The notes beneath the pieces were generated by a model. That model was not told the origin of the DNA. It was given only the letters and a program-made list of their open reading frames with translations, and did not search any database. A stretch of 34,227 bases of DNA, taken from an uncultured Marinospirillum sp. (GTDB lineage: Bacteria > Pseudomonadota > Gammaproteobacteria > Pseudomonadales > Halomonadaceae). The translations under genes and the position numbers were made by a program. Where the stretch lies: the NCBI GenBank assembly GCA_947624795.1, contig CANQLY010000007.1, positions 1 to 34,227 of the forward strand, read 5' to 3'. This document shows positions 34,156 through 34,227 of this stretch, in pieces; the first letter of the stretch is position 1; the number at the start of each line of letters is the position of its first letter.

Positions 34156-34227
34156 CTCATCTCCATTGGTTACTTAATTTATTTAAAAGGTAATGTATTG
34201 TATTACTTTAAATGAAGTAAGGTAAAG

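Overview
This window is the replication-origin neighbourhood of a gammaproteobacterial chromosome (Pseudomonadales/Oceanospirillales-like gene order; species not identified). It reads gyrB(partial)-recF-dnaN-dnaA on the minus strand, an intergenic origin-like region, then rpmH-rnpA-yidC-mnmE, a second origin-like region, mnmG-rsmG-parB, the ATP synthase operon atpIBEFHAGDC, mgtE-apbE-mgtE, glmU-glmS, hemC-hemD-hemX-hemY, an intergenic candidate small RNA, and a minus-strand chemoreceptor gene. The coding content is mostly housekeeping. The best signals are in non-coding DNA and in missing genes: (1) two sequence-related origin modules about 4.2 kb apart, sharing a 30/32-identical DnaA-box triplet and an identical 21-nt TAA-repeat element at the same spacing from a DnaA box; (2) a Fur-box-driven, terminator-ended intergenic transcript candidate at about 32350-32478, resembling RyhB/PrrF iron-sparing sRNAs; (3) parB without the expected adjacent parA, together with a degenerate ParA-interaction motif in ParB, and a parS-like site inside the 3' end of recF; (4) a yidD-less rnpA-yidC junction; (5) strong hairpins at several ATP synthase gene junctions. 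All calls come from reading the sequence and supplied translations by eye; no database search was run.
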